From positions 1 to 47,916 of the forward strand of contig QHSL01000060.1 of assembly GCA_003220435.1 (NCBI GenBank): a DNA stretch of 47,916 nt. The letters are read 5' to 3'. Under the pieces are notes generated by a model that was given only the letters and a program-made list of their open reading frames with translations, ran no database searches and was not told the origin of the DNA. This stretch comes from Candidatus Rokuibacteriota bacterium (lineage in GTDB: Bacteria > Methylomirabilota > Methylomirabilia > Rokubacteriales > CSP1-6). The stretch's first letter is position 1. Each line of letters starts with the position of its first letter. This document shows positions 32,933 to 40,565 of this stretch, in pieces. The position numbers were made by a program, and so were the translations under genes.

Positions 32933-33025
32933 GTCATCCGATCCTCCTCCTTCAGACGCCTAGTTCACTGTATCGCATCGGCCGATCGCTGGACACGTTC
33001 AAGAGCGGAGGATAGAGTGCGGGCC

Positions 33026-33790
33026 ATGCTCGGCGATCGCCTGACCCTCCTGACCTATTCCGTCCTGTTGCTGATCACGGTGGCGGCGTGGGCCCGGCTC
33101 CTGTCGTCGGGCATGCAAGCCGACGACATGGCGGGCATGAGCATGCCGCTGGCCCCGACGGTCGCCGAGGGCGCCCTGTACGTGGCGGCGTGGACCGTCA
33201 TGATGGCGGCGATGATGCTGCCGAGCGCCGCGCCGACGATCGCGCTCTACGCCGCGACCCAGCGGAACGCCGCGAGCGCGGTTGAGCGGATCGTGCCGGT
33301 CGTGCTGTTCACGCTCACCTATCTCGCGCTCTGGGCGGTGACGGGGGTGCCGACGTATCTCGCGAGCGTCGTGCTCGGCGCCATCACCTCGCAGGCCCTG
33401 GCGTACATCGTCGCCGGCCTGCTCCTGGCGGCGGGGCTCTTCCAGCTCTCGCCGCTCAAGCAACTGTGCCTGCGGGCCTGCCGCAGTCCTGTCGGGTTCC
33501 TTCTGGGTCACTGGCGCGCAGGTTGGCGGGGCAGCCTTTCGATGGGGTGGGCCCATGCGGTCTACTGCATGGGGTGCTGCTGGGCGCTCATGGCGGTGCT
33601 GGTCGTGGCCGGCGCGATGGGCCTGGCGTGGGGCCTGCTCATCGCGGTGGCCGTCGCCGCGGAGAAGCTTCTGCCTGGCGGCGAGTGGATCGCGCGGGCG
33701 ATCGGCGTCGCGCTCGTGCTCCTCGGCGCCGCGGTGGTCATCAGGCCCGAGCTCGTCGTGGCGCTGCGTGGCGGCGGCTCCCCGATGTAG
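33026..33790 (+). CDS. DUF2182 metal-binding integral membrane protein
   Basis: A 254-aa polytopic membrane protein of the DUF2182 family, with about six or seven helices. Conserved family features are a Met-rich stretch (SGMQADDMAGMSMPL), WTVMMAAMMLPSAAP, LKQLCLRACRSP and YCMGCCWALMAV; the Met and Cys residues are good soft-metal (for example copper) ligands. The ATG 33026 follows GAGGATAGAG. DUF1326 follows 27 bp later, a pairing common in bacteria, so the two likely act together. Function is not experimentally known to me. Confidence 0.88.
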   Translation: MLGDRLTLLTYSVLLLITVAAWARLLSSGMQADDMAGMSMPLAPTVAEGALYVAAWTVMMAAMMLPSAAPTIALYAATQRNAASAVERIVPVVLFTLTYLALWAVTGVPTYLASVVLGAITSQALAYIVAGLLLAAGLFQLSPLKQLCLRACRSPVGFLLGHWRAGWRGSLSMGWAHAVYCMGCCWALMAVLVVAGAMGLAWGLLIAVAVAAEKLLPGGEWIARAIGVALVLLGAAVVIRPELVVALRGGGSPM

Positions 33791-33817
33791 CATGCTTCCC
33801 TGATCGAGGAGGACGAC

Positions 33818-34438
33818 ATGGCAAATGCGCAGTGGAAGATCAACGGCCAGTACTTCGAGGCCTGCAGCTGTGACTTCGTGTGCCCATGCCCGACGTCGGC
33901 GATGACGGCGCCGCCGACCAAGGGCTACTGCGCCGCGGGACTCGTCTTCACCGTCGAGCGCGGCGAGTACGCGGGAACCAGGCTCGACGGGCTGAGCTTC
34001 GCCGTCCTGCTGCGTACGCCCGGCCCGATGGCCAAGGGCGACTGGACGGTGGGCGTGATCCTGGACGAGCGCGCCACGACCGTCCAACGCGAGGCGCTCA
34101 CCGCGATCGCGAGCGGCCAGGGCGGCGGGCCGATGGCCGCGCTCGGTCCCCTGGTGGGCCGCTTCGGTGGCGCCGAGGCGAAGCCGATCAAGATCGAGAA
34201 GAACGGGCTGCGCCGCTCGGTCTCGATCCCGGGGGTGCTGGACATCGCCGTCGAAGGCGTCTCCGGCGCGAAGACGGGGGAGCCGATCTACCTCGACAAC
34301 GTCGGTCATCCGGCCGCGACTCGGCTCGCGCTGGCCAAAGCCGCGCGCGGCCACCTGCACGCGTTCGGCATCGACTGGGACGACACGTCGGGCCGGAACA
34401 ACGGCCACTTCGCGCCGTTCGCCTGGAGCTCCCACTAA
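33818..34438 (+). CDS. DUF1326 cysteine-rich cytoplasmic protein
   Basis: A 206-aa soluble protein beginning MANAQWKINGQYFEACSCD and continuing FVCPCPTSA, followed by a distant Cys in KGYC. The CSCDFVCPCP motif is the DUF1326 signature and a likely metal site. The rest is a beta-rich domain (GLVFTVERGEYAGTRLDGLSF, WTVGVILDERA). ATG 33818 has GAGGAGGAC upstream. Its partner is the DUF2182 membrane protein immediately before it; a role in metal handling or in maturation of a membrane component is inference. Confidence 0.9.
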   Translation: MANAQWKINGQYFEACSCDFVCPCPTSAMTAPPTKGYCAAGLVFTVERGEYAGTRLDGLSFAVLLRTPGPMAKGDWTVGVILDERATTVQREALTAIASGQGGGPMAALGPLVGRFGGAEAKPIKIEKNGLRRSVSIPGVLDIAVEGVSGAKTGEPIYLDNVGHPAATRLALAKAARGHLHAFGIDWDDTSGRNNGHFAPFAWSSH

Positions 34439-34440
34439 GC

Positions 34441-35418
34441 ATGATCCACACACCGGTCTGTGACCTGCTCCAGATCCGGCATCCCGTCATGCTGGGCGGC
34501 ATGGCGGGCAACACTTCCGTTCCCCTGGTAGCGGCGGTCAGCAACGCCGGCGGGCTGGGCACGCTCGGCATCGCGCGCACACCGGCCGAGCAGATCCCGA
34601 AGGACATCGGCGCCATCCGCGAGGCGACCAAGCACCCCTTCGGCGTCAACTTCCTGCTGTTCCTGGGGGGCCGCGGGCCCGCCATCGACGCCGCCCTCAC
34701 GGCGCGCCCGCCCGTGTTCTCCGCCGCCTGGGCGCGCACGGATCAGGATCTGAAATCGCTCTTCGGCCGCGCGCACGACGCGGGCAGCAAGGTGATGTAC
34801 ATGGTCGGGACCGTGCCGGAGGCGCTGCGCGCGAAGGCGGCGGGGGCGGACGTGATCGTGGCGCAGGGCACCGAGGGCGGCGGTCACGTGGGCTGGATGG
34901 CGAGCATGACCGTGCTGCCGATGATCGTCGACGCGGTCGGCTCGACGCCGGTCGTCGCCGCCGGGGGCATCGCCGACGGCCGCGGGCTCGCCGCCGCGCT
35001 GGCGCTCGGCGCGCAGGGCGCCCTGCTCGGCACACGGTTCCTGGCCACGAGGGAATCGCCGCTGCATCCCAACTTCAAGCAGGCGGTGCTCGACAGCGAC
35101 GGGCACGACACGGTGCTGACGGAGATCCCCGACGTCGCCCGCGACAACGTGTGGCCCGGGGCGATGGCGCGCGCCTTGCGCAACGAGTTCATCGAACGCT
35201 GGGCCGGCCGCGAGTGGGAGCTGCGCGCCCGGCAGCCCGAGGCCGCCGCCGCGCTTCAGAAGGCCCAGGAAAGCGGCGACGCGAAGAACGCCTCGCTGCT
35301 CATCGGACAGGACGCCGGCCTGATCCGCGACATCCCGCCGGCCGGCGAGCTGGTCGAGCGCATCGTGGCGGAGGCCGAAGCGGTGCTGAAGGGGCGCCTG
35401 CCGAAGCTGCTGCGGTGA
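34441..35418 (+). CDS. Nitronate monooxygenase (2-nitropropane dioxygenase) family
   Basis: A 325-aa FMN-dependent TIM-barrel enzyme. Signatures: IRHPVMLGGMAGNTSVPLVAAVSNAGGLGTLG, PFGVNFLLF, ADVIVAQGTEGGGHVGW (the GxxGGH flavin-phosphate motif), PVVAAGGIADGRGLAAALALGAQG and GTRFLATRES. It oxidises nitronates or acts as an enoyl-reductase-like flavoenzyme. The ATG starts 2 bp after the DUF1326 stop, so it is probably co-transcribed, although no functional tie is evident. Convergent with the zinc-ribbon gene at 35606. Confidence 0.92.
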   Translation: MIHTPVCDLLQIRHPVMLGGMAGNTSVPLVAAVSNAGGLGTLGIARTPAEQIPKDIGAIREATKHPFGVNFLLFLGGRGPAIDAALTARPPVFSAAWARTDQDLKSLFGRAHDAGSKVMYMVGTVPEALRAKAAGADVIVAQGTEGGGHVGWMASMTVLPMIVDAVGSTPVVAAGGIADGRGLAAALALGAQGALLGTRFLATRESPLHPNFKQAVLDSDGHDTVLTEIPDVARDNVWPGAMARALRNEFIERWAGREWELRARQPEAAAALQKAQESGDAKNASLLIGQDAGLIRDIPPAGELVERIVAEAEAVLKGRLPKLLR

Positions 35419-35453
35419 GCTGAGGGGTCGGGCGTCCGGGAACGCGTTACACG

Positions 35454-35606
35454 TCAATGGCCGCGGCGGCGGCGCCTTCGTGCGGCGGTTCTTCCCGGTG
35501 ATCGCCGCGTGCCCTGCCCCGGCTTGCCGTAGCCACGGTTGCACTCGTTGCAGAATTTCTGCGTTTCATCCTTGAGCTCTCGCTTGCAGGTGGGGCACTT
35601 GACCAT
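35454..35606 (-). CDS. Small zinc-ribbon protein
   Basis: A 50-aa protein with CPTCKRELKDETQKFCNEC near the N-terminus, two CxxC pairs 12 residues apart that form a rubredoxin or zinc-ribbon knuckle. An Arg-rich tail (TRRSPGRTAARRRRRRGH) probably contacts nucleic acid. ATG 35606 is preceded by GGAGGA. It follows the desaturase by 23 bp on the same strand. Confidence 0.7.
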   Translation of the reverse strand: MVKCPTCKRELKDETQKFCNECNRGYGKPGQGTRRSPGRTAARRRRRRGH

Positions 35607-35629
35607 GACCGTCCTCCGCTCTTCCTCGT

Positions 35630-36379
35630 TCAGCGGGTGGCTCGATCGCCTGCGGACCGGTGAACAGGCGAGCCGACGACCACCACGAGCCTGACCGCCG
35701 CCAGCGCGCGAATCACCAGCCACGACGGATCGAACTCGGCTCGTCGCACGCTGAACTTCGGCGCGCGCGGGGCGGCATGGTGGTTGTTGTGCAGGCTCTC
35801 GCCGCCCGTCACCCAGGCCAGCACCGTCGAGTTGTACGCCGTGTTCGCGAAGTTTTGGGCGCCTCGCCAGTGCCCGACGCCGTTGATGAGCGGCGCCAGG
35901 ACCCCGACGTAGAGGACGGCATGCGCCAGCGCCGTGATCAGCCCCGGACCGACGCCGAGCAGGAGACACAGGAACCCCGCGCCGAGTGTGGGGCCGAGCG
36001 CGCCCATGGAATACACCGCACGATCCAGCCTGTCCTCGGGGACGTCCGGGGCGAACGTCCGGATCGTGTTCGGGTTGCGCGCTTCTCGCTGGTAGTAGTA
36101 GGCGTTCAGGAGTTGGACCCGCCACAGGCCGAGCAGCCGCGGGCTGTGCGGATCGCCTTCCCGGTCGGTGAAGGCGTGATGCTTACGGTGAACGGCGACC
36201 CAGGCCTGCCGGCGCTGTCCGGTCGTGAGCCAGAGCACTGTCCGGAACACCACGTCCGCGATCGGGTGCACGGCCAGCGCTCGATGGGCCAGCGTGCGGT
36301 GAAGGTACACCGACGTCGCGAGGACCGCCGCCTGCGTCAGCGCGATCGCGATCAACGGGACGAGCCAGAGATCAGTCAC
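35630..36379 (-). CDS. Acyl-CoA/acyl-lipid desaturase (SCD type)
   Basis: A membrane di-iron desaturase of about 249 aa. The three His boxes are YLHRTLAHR, HRKHHAFTD and HNNHHAAP, in the order and spacing of stearoyl-CoA delta-9 desaturases, with hydrophobic helices between. It introduces a double bond into fatty acyl chains, adjusting membrane fluidity. The GTG at 36385 touches its own GGGAGG, so the GTG at 36379 with 6-nt spacing is the better start. It follows the RHH-like gene (31 bp) and shares its strong promoter, so it may be regulated by that protein. Confidence 0.9.
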   Translation of the reverse strand: MTDLWLVPLIAIALTQAAVLATSVYLHRTLAHRALAVHPIADVVFRTVLWLTTGQRRQAWVAVHRKHHAFTDREGDPHSPRLLGLWRVQLLNAYYYQREARNPNTIRTFAPDVPEDRLDRAVYSMGALGPTLGAGFLCLLLGVGPGLITALAHAVLYVGVLAPLINGVGHWRGAQNFANTAYNSTVLAWVTGGESLHNNHHAAPRAPKFSVRRAEFDPSWLVIRALAAVRLVVVVGSPVHRSAGDRATR

Positions 36380-36409
36380 CGACACCTCCCACCGTTCTCG
36401 CGCCGGCCC

Positions 36410-36703
36410 TCACGCTCGACGCCTCCGCGAGTTTCCCGGCCGTGGATTGGCTCGCGTGCCCAGCGCCCTCGTCCGGCGTGCCATGATGCGCGTGTCGCGA
36501 ACCGCCTGGGCCTGGCTCCCGATCCTGGCGAGGAAGGCCGGGTGACCGTCGCGCTTCAGTCCTTCCTCGAGGAGGGCCCGGAGCACGATCTGAAGGCTCA
36601 CCGGGAGCTTGAGGGCGATCGTCGCCTTTCCCGCGAGCACCCGCGCCTGATCCAGGAGGTTGCGGGACAGAATGAGGAGAACCCTGGTGCGGTCTTCGTT
36701 CAT
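36410..36703 (-). CDS. Ribbon-helix-helix-like small regulator
   Basis: A 97-aa protein. The segment ATIALKLPVSLQIVLRALLEEG resembles a ribbon-helix-helix DNA-binding core (short strand, then two helices). The basic C-terminus (RIMARRTRALGTRANPRPG) could aid DNA contact. The start is ATG 36703 with GCGGGAGGTG just upstream; the GTG at 36709 is too close to that site. It is first in a three-gene operon with the desaturase and a zinc-ribbon protein, under the consensus promoter at 36736-36764. Repression of its own operon is plausible but inferred. Confidence 0.6.
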   Translation of the reverse strand: MNEDRTRVLLILSRNLLDQARVLAGKATIALKLPVSLQIVLRALLEEGLKRDGHPAFLARIGSQAQAVRDTRIMARRTRALGTRANPRPGNSRRRRA

Positions 36704-36735
36704 CGACACCTCCCGCGGCCAACCATGCTTTATTT

Positions 36736-36764
36736 TTTATATAAGTTATATGTTATCATGTCAA
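36736..36764 (-). promoter_or_regulatory. Consensus sigma-70 promoter for RHH-desaturase operon
   Basis: On the minus strand, TTGACA (36764-36759) is separated by exactly 17 nt from TATAAA (36741-36736). The spacer is AT-rich (TGATAACATATAACTTA) in a GC-rich genome. The -35 neighbourhood CTTGACAT matches the promoter at 22108-22136. Confidence 0.85.
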
Positions 36765-36848
36765 GACTTGAAGTCGGCCGGGCGCCCCGGAGATTCCTTG
36801 CCGGGGCCGCCGATTCGGAGACATACGAGCCAGGCGAGCACGCGAACG

Positions 36849-37136
36849 ATGGCACAGGGCGTCATTTCGCTGGGAGCCGTTTCGGCGCGCGAGTCCTTCA
36901 CTCGGGCCGGAGAGGCCGGTGACGCGCAACGCGCGCACGCGGAGTGCCGGCGCTACGTTGCCCTCCTGAGGGACGCGATCGGTCCCGAGCCCCGAGGCGC
37001 TCAGCTCCGGATCCGGCGCTCCGAGCCCGAGCGCGGCTCGTACCTCGAAGTCGTCGTCGAGTATGACGACGAGAACAACGTGGCGCGGGCCTACGCGATC
37101 CGCTGTGATCGCGAGGCGCCGACGACTTGGGAGTAG
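36849..37136 (+). CDS. Hypothetical 95-aa protein
   Basis: A 95-aa soluble protein with a helical first half (AGEAGDAQRAHAECRRYVALLRDAIG) and a beta-rich second half (LEVVVEYDDENNVARAYAIRCD). No family recognised. ATG 36849 lies on the plus strand just beyond the strong minus-strand promoter. The next small gene begins 32 bp downstream, so this is the head of a string of short plus-strand genes. Confidence 0.55.
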   Translation: MAQGVISLGAVSARESFTRAGEAGDAQRAHAECRRYVALLRDAIGPEPRGAQLRIRRSEPERGSYLEVVVEYDDENNVARAYAIRCDREAPTTWE

Positions 37137-37168
37137 GCGCCGGGCAACCCGGCAGGACGGAGCCGATC

Positions 37169-37336
37169 ATGACGCTACATCTCGTCGAGATCCGCGGGCG
37201 CTCGATGTGGTGGACGTGGATAATCCGCGACAGCGCGGGCGTTCTCGTCGAGGAATCGCGGACGCAGTTTCGCTCGGCGGAAGCCGCCGAGCTCGAGGGC
37301 CGCACCAGAATGACGGAATTGAAGACCCGGGGATGA
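37169..37336 (+). CDS. Hypothetical 55-aa protein
   Basis: A 55-aa protein, HLVEIRGRSMWWTWIIRDSA followed by a helix SAEAAELEGRTRMTELK. It has a beta-beta-alpha look without a recognised family. The ATG at 37169 has GGACGGAG about 6 nt upstream; an upstream in-frame ATG at 37127 has no such site. It lies between two other small genes in the same direction. Confidence 0.5.
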   Translation: MTLHLVEIRGRSMWWTWIIRDSAGVLVEESRTQFRSAEAAELEGRTRMTELKTRG

Positions 37337-37358
37337 CGGTGTCCGCCGGAGCCCGCGG

Positions 37359-37679
37359 GTGAGGACCCTCACCCTGATTGTTCTCGTCTCGATCGCCGCG
37401 GCGGGGACCGCCCACGGCCAGGTCCCGACCGCCGCGGACTTCGACGCCTGCAACGACGAAGCGCCCGCGGTGGCCAGGGCCGGCGGGGCTTCACCGACCA
37501 CGGGCGACCACGCCCGAGCCAAGGGCGCGCGCGCCGGCACGACGACGGGCCCCGGGGCCTTCACGGTTCCGCTCGTCGAGTCGTCGGATCCGCAAATTCG
37601 CGGGATGAACGCCGAGGGTGCGAAGGACCCCGCCTATCAAGCCGCCTATCGCAGCTGCATGCGACGCAAGGGGTTCTAG
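37359..37679 (+). CDS. Small exported protein
   Basis: A 106-aa protein with a clear signal peptide (RTLTLIVLVSIAAAGTAHGQ, cleavage likely after AHG). The mature part is polar, with two Cys (one near the new N-terminus and one in YRSCMRRKGF), possibly forming a disulphide. No family recognised. The start is GTG 37359. Its TAG overlaps the TAG of the opposite-strand gene in a shared CTAG at 37676-37679. Confidence 0.6.
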   Translation: MRTLTLIVLVSIAAAGTAHGQVPTAADFDACNDEAPAVARAGGASPTTGDHARAKGARAGTTTGPGAFTVPLVESSDPQIRGMNAEGAKDPAYQAAYRSCMRRKGF

Positions 37680-38266
37680 GGCGCGCGTCTCTCCCCGTCG
37701 GGACCCCGCCGTGAGCGACGCCGGGTCCCCCTACGTTCCGGAGGTGGCGCCTCCGTCATCGCCACCAGCACGCAGCGGCAACCGGGATGAATCGGTGGCA
37801 TGGGAGCGCCTCCGGGCGTCACCTCGTGCCCGTTGAACGACTCGCACGCCGGGCAGCGCCCTCCCCCGCCTTGCCGGACCATCCGCGCGCGCATCCCCTG
37901 CCTCCGGTAGTGGCCGAAGGCCGCGGCGCCGTGCGCGAGCGTATCGAGCCATTCGAAGAGGAGATCCAGTTTGCGCAGCCGGTAGATCGCGCGCGCCGCC
38001 GGCGGAGTCTGGGGCTCGGGCGCCGCTTGCAACCCGTCCCAGCGGGCGGGAAACATGCCGCGGGCGCTGAAGAAGGCCTGCCAGCGATCGAACTCGGGCC
38101 AGGTGAAGGCGCGATCAACGGGCATGCTCGAGGTCGTCGCCGAGCCGGCGCGGGGAGCGGCCGCGCGGCCGAGCTTCAGACGGTCGACGACGGCCTCGCG
38201 CTCCGTCGCTGACAAGCCCTGAATCCCGCTCAGAACCTGCGCCGCCGCCTGGAATCTGGGGGTCAT
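37676..38266 (-). CDS. Protein with phage Mu gpF-like C-terminal zinc motif
   Basis: A 196-aa protein. The last third holds CPACESFNGHEVTPGG followed by PPIHPGCRCVLVAM. This CxxC...HPxCRC arrangement is typical of the C-terminus of phage minor head/morphogenesis proteins (Mu gpF/SPP1 gp7 family) and of their domesticated relatives. The rest is helical, with ATEREAVVDRLKLG and WPEFDRWQAFFSARG. No other phage gene is visible nearby, so it may be a prophage remnant or a repurposed domain. Its ATG sits below the AT-rich region at 38277-38313. Confidence 0.6.
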   Translation of the reverse strand: MTPRFQAAAQVLSGIQGLSATEREAVVDRLKLGRAAAPRAGSATTSSMPVDRAFTWPEFDRWQAFFSARGMFPARWDGLQAAPEPQTPPAARAIYRLRKLDLLFEWLDTLAHGAAAFGHYRRQGMRARMVRQGGGGRCPACESFNGHEVTPGGAPMPPIHPGCRCVLVAMTEAPPPERRGTRRRSRRGPDGERRAP

Positions 38267-38276
38267 GCTCCGCTCG

Positions 38277-38313
38277 ACTATATAGCATTTATCTCATATA
38301 TAATTTGTGCTAT
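38277..38313. promoter_or_regulatory. AT-rich divergent promoter with inverted repeat
   Basis: Between the minus-strand gene starting 38266 and the plus-strand RRM gene. A plus-strand TATAAT lies at 38299-38304 and a minus-strand TATAGT at 38282-38277. An inverted repeat ATAGCA/TGCTAT (38282-38287 and 38308-38313, 20 nt apart) brackets the TATAAT, as an operator would. No good -35 box is seen for either direction. The RRM mRNA would then have a leader of about 135 nt. Confidence 0.5.
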
Positions 38314-38445
38314 CGTACCGGCGCCTGATCCGGTGTGTGTTCACGGGAACTCCTGCAGGGCATCGGGCCACGACTCCAGCGGCCGTCCGCGTTTCTCTGG
38401 AGCGCGCATGAACTCACAGCGTGGAAGCAGCGAAGGAGGCGCCCC

Positions 38446-38763
38446 ATGGCGCAGAAACTCTTCATCGGCGGTCTGGCGTTCAGCACCTCGACCGAGCGGC
38501 TCCGGGAAGTGTTCGCCGCGGCCGGCCAGGTGGAATCGAGCGCCGTCGTGACCGATCGCGACACCGGGCGCTCGCGAGGCTTCGGTTTCGTGGAGATGGC
38601 CACCGCGGAGGAAGCCGAGAAGGCGATCGCACAGTTCAACGGCAAGGATCTCGACGGGCGTCAGATCCGCGTGGAGAAGGCGTCGGCCAGCGGCGGTACC
38701 CGTGGTAGCGGTGGGGGAAACTCGCGCGGCTTCGGCGGATCCTCACGCGGCGGACGCTGGTAG
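38446..38763 (+). CDS. RNA-recognition-motif (RRM) protein
   Basis: A 105-aa single-RRM protein of the bacterial RNA-binding type. RNP2 is KLFIGGLAF (residues 4-12) and RNP1 is RGFGFVEMA, with the second-helix region EEAEKAIAQFNGKDLDGRQIRVEKA. The tail is a Gly/Arg/Ser-rich RGG-like segment. Relatives are induced by cold or stress and bind RNA. The start is decided by GAAGGAGGC 6 nt before ATG 38446; the longer frame from 38335 is not needed. The leader from the AT-rich promoter is long. Confidence 0.92.
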   Translation: MAQKLFIGGLAFSTSTERLREVFAAAGQVESSAVVTDRDTGRSRGFGFVEMATAEEAEKAIAQFNGKDLDGRQIRVEKASASGGTRGSGGGNSRGFGGSSRGGRW

Positions 38764-38811
38764 TCGCAACTTCGTGGAAACCACCTTTCGATCAGGAGCA
38801 GGAGGTGCCTC

Positions 38812-39168
38812 ATGACAGTGCAAGCCCCTTGGATCAAACCGGCGGTGTGGGGTGCGATCGGCGGCGGCGTCGCCACCGTGATCATCGGCTTTTCATGGAT
38901 GGGCTGGATCCTCGGCAGCACCGCCGAGCGGATCGCGACGGAGCGCGTCGATTCGGCCATCATCGTCGCTCTCACTCCCGCCTGCGTCGCGGGCTTCATG
39001 CAGCAGCCCAACGTGGCGGCGAAGCTGACCGAGTTCCGGAAGATCGAGTCGTGGAAGCAGCGGCAGTTCGTCGAAGAGGGCGGCTGGGCCACGCCGCGCG
39101 GCGGTAAAACGCCCAATTCGGGCTTGGCGAGCGCCTGCGCCGAGGAGCTCGCGAAGGCCAAGAGCTAG
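38812..39168 (+). CDS. Small membrane protein of unknown family
   Basis: A 118-aa protein with one N-terminal membrane helix (AVWGAIGGGVATVIIGFSW), so the remainder probably lies outside the cytoplasm. The soluble part has CVAGFMQQPNVAAKLTEFRKI and a second Cys at SACAEELAKAKS. ATG 38812 has CAGGAGGTGCC upstream. It follows the RRM gene by 48 bp on the same strand. I recognise similar short proteins in other bacteria but no named family. Confidence 0.65.
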   Translation: MTVQAPWIKPAVWGAIGGGVATVIIGFSWMGWILGSTAERIATERVDSAIIVALTPACVAGFMQQPNVAAKLTEFRKIESWKQRQFVEEGGWATPRGGKTPNSGLASACAEELAKAKS

Positions 39169-39180
39169 GCGGCGACTCGC

Positions 39181-40524
39181 TCAGTTCAGCTCGGCGTCCA
39201 GCTCGTCGATGGAGGCCGTGACGACGTCGACGAGCTGGTCGATCTCCTGGCGGTTGATGCAGAGCGGCGGCGCCAGCCGCACGACCTGGCCGCGCGCGTA
39301 GACGATCGCGCCGCGGTCCCATGCCTTGCGGTCGAGCGAGGCCACGCGCTCCTTGTCGAGCGGGCGGCCGGAGCCGTCGGGCTCCACGAGCTCGACGCAC
39401 ACCATGAGCCCGCGGCCGCGTACCTCGCCCACGATGCGCTTCTTGCCCACCGCCTGCTGGAGGCCGTCGAGGAGCCGGGCGCCCATCGCCGCGGCGTTCG
39501 CCACCAGGTTGTCCTGCTCGAAGATCTTGATGTTGGCGAGCGCGGCTGCGCACGCGACGGGGTGCGCCGCGTAGGTGCCGGGATGCACGTTCTCCTGCTT
39601 GGCGTCGTCGGCGAACGCGTCGGCGAGCCGTCGTCGCGCAATGGCGGCCGAGAGCGGCACGTACCCCGACGTGATGCCCTTGGCGACCGTCATGAGGTCG
39701 GGGACGACGCCATCGTGCTCGCAGGCGAACCAGCGGCCGGTCCGGCCGAAGCCCGTGATGACCTCGTCGGCGATCATCAGCACGTCGAGCTCGTCGCAGA
39801 TCGCGCGGACGGCGCGCAGCCAGCCGATGGGCGGCATGATGAAGCCGCCCGACGAGATCACCGGCTCCATGATCACCGCCGACACGGTGTCCGGCCCTTC
39901 CTTGAGGATCGCGGCCCGTAGCTCGCCGGCGCGGCGCTGAACGAGCTGCTCGTCGGTGCCGGTGCCCCGGTCGCGATACGGGTACGGCGGCGTGATCTTG
40001 GTGAACCCCGGCACGTGCAGCGCCGCGTAGGGCTCGACCATGTGCGGCAGCCCGCAGACCGCGAACGTGCCCGTCGTCCCTCCGTGGTAGCCGCCCTGGA
40101 GCGAGAGCACCTTGTGCTTGCCGGGCTTGCCCGAGGCGAGCCAGTAGTGGCGAGCGATCTGCATCGCGCGCTCGTTGGCCTCGGCGCCGCTGACCGCGAA
40201 CATCGAGTAGTCGAGGTCGCCGGGGGCGAGCGTCGCGAGCTTGGCGGCCAGCTCGGCGGCCGGCCGGTTCGAGAACTGCCGCGTCGTCGGATAGTAGGCA
40301 AGGCGCACGGTCTGCTCGGCGATGGCCTCGGCGATCTCGCGCCGTCCGTGGCCGGCGTTCACCACCGCCAGACCGGCGAAGCCGTCGAGCAGCTTCTTGC
40401 CGCGCTCGGTCCACACCCACACGCCCTCGGCGCGCTCGATCACGAGCTCCTCGTCGGGGAGCCACGGATGGTCCTGGGTCTTGTGGGTCCACAGGTGCCT
40501 GATCGCCTCGCCGCTCGTGGTCAT
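39181..40524 (-). CDS. Class III aminotransferase (omega-transaminase type)
   Basis: A 447-aa PLP-dependent aminotransferase. Hallmarks: GKKLLDGFAGLAVVNAGHG, FAVSGAEANERAMQIA (PLP phosphate), SLQGGYHGGTTGTFA, LMIADEVITGFGRTG (Asp binding the PLP pyridine nitrogen) and VAKGITSGYVPLSA (Schiff-base Lys). It moves an amino group between an omega-amino compound and a keto acid. The ATG 40524 is chosen because GGGAGG lies 8 nt upstream; ATG 40548 would be inside that leader. It is divergent from hyuA and convergent with the membrane protein ending 39168. Confidence 0.93.
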   Translation of the reverse strand: MTTSGEAIRHLWTHKTQDHPWLPDEELVIERAEGVWVWTERGKKLLDGFAGLAVVNAGHGRREIAEAIAEQTVRLAYYPTTRQFSNRPAAELAAKLATLAPGDLDYSMFAVSGAEANERAMQIARHYWLASGKPGKHKVLSLQGGYHGGTTGTFAVCGLPHMVEPYAALHVPGFTKITPPYPYRDRGTGTDEQLVQRRAGELRAAILKEGPDTVSAVIMEPVISSGGFIMPPIGWLRAVRAICDELDVLMIADEVITGFGRTGRWFACEHDGVVPDLMTVAKGITSGYVPLSAAIARRRLADAFADDAKQENVHPGTYAAHPVACAAALANIKIFEQDNLVANAAAMGARLLDGLQQAVGKKRIVGEVRGRGLMVCVELVEPDGSGRPLDKERVASLDRKAWDRGAIVYARGQVVRLAPPLCINRQEIDQLVDVVTASIDELDAELN

Positions 40525-40565
40525 GGGTGCGCCTCCCGTCTTGTCCATGATGCTATCATCCGCGC

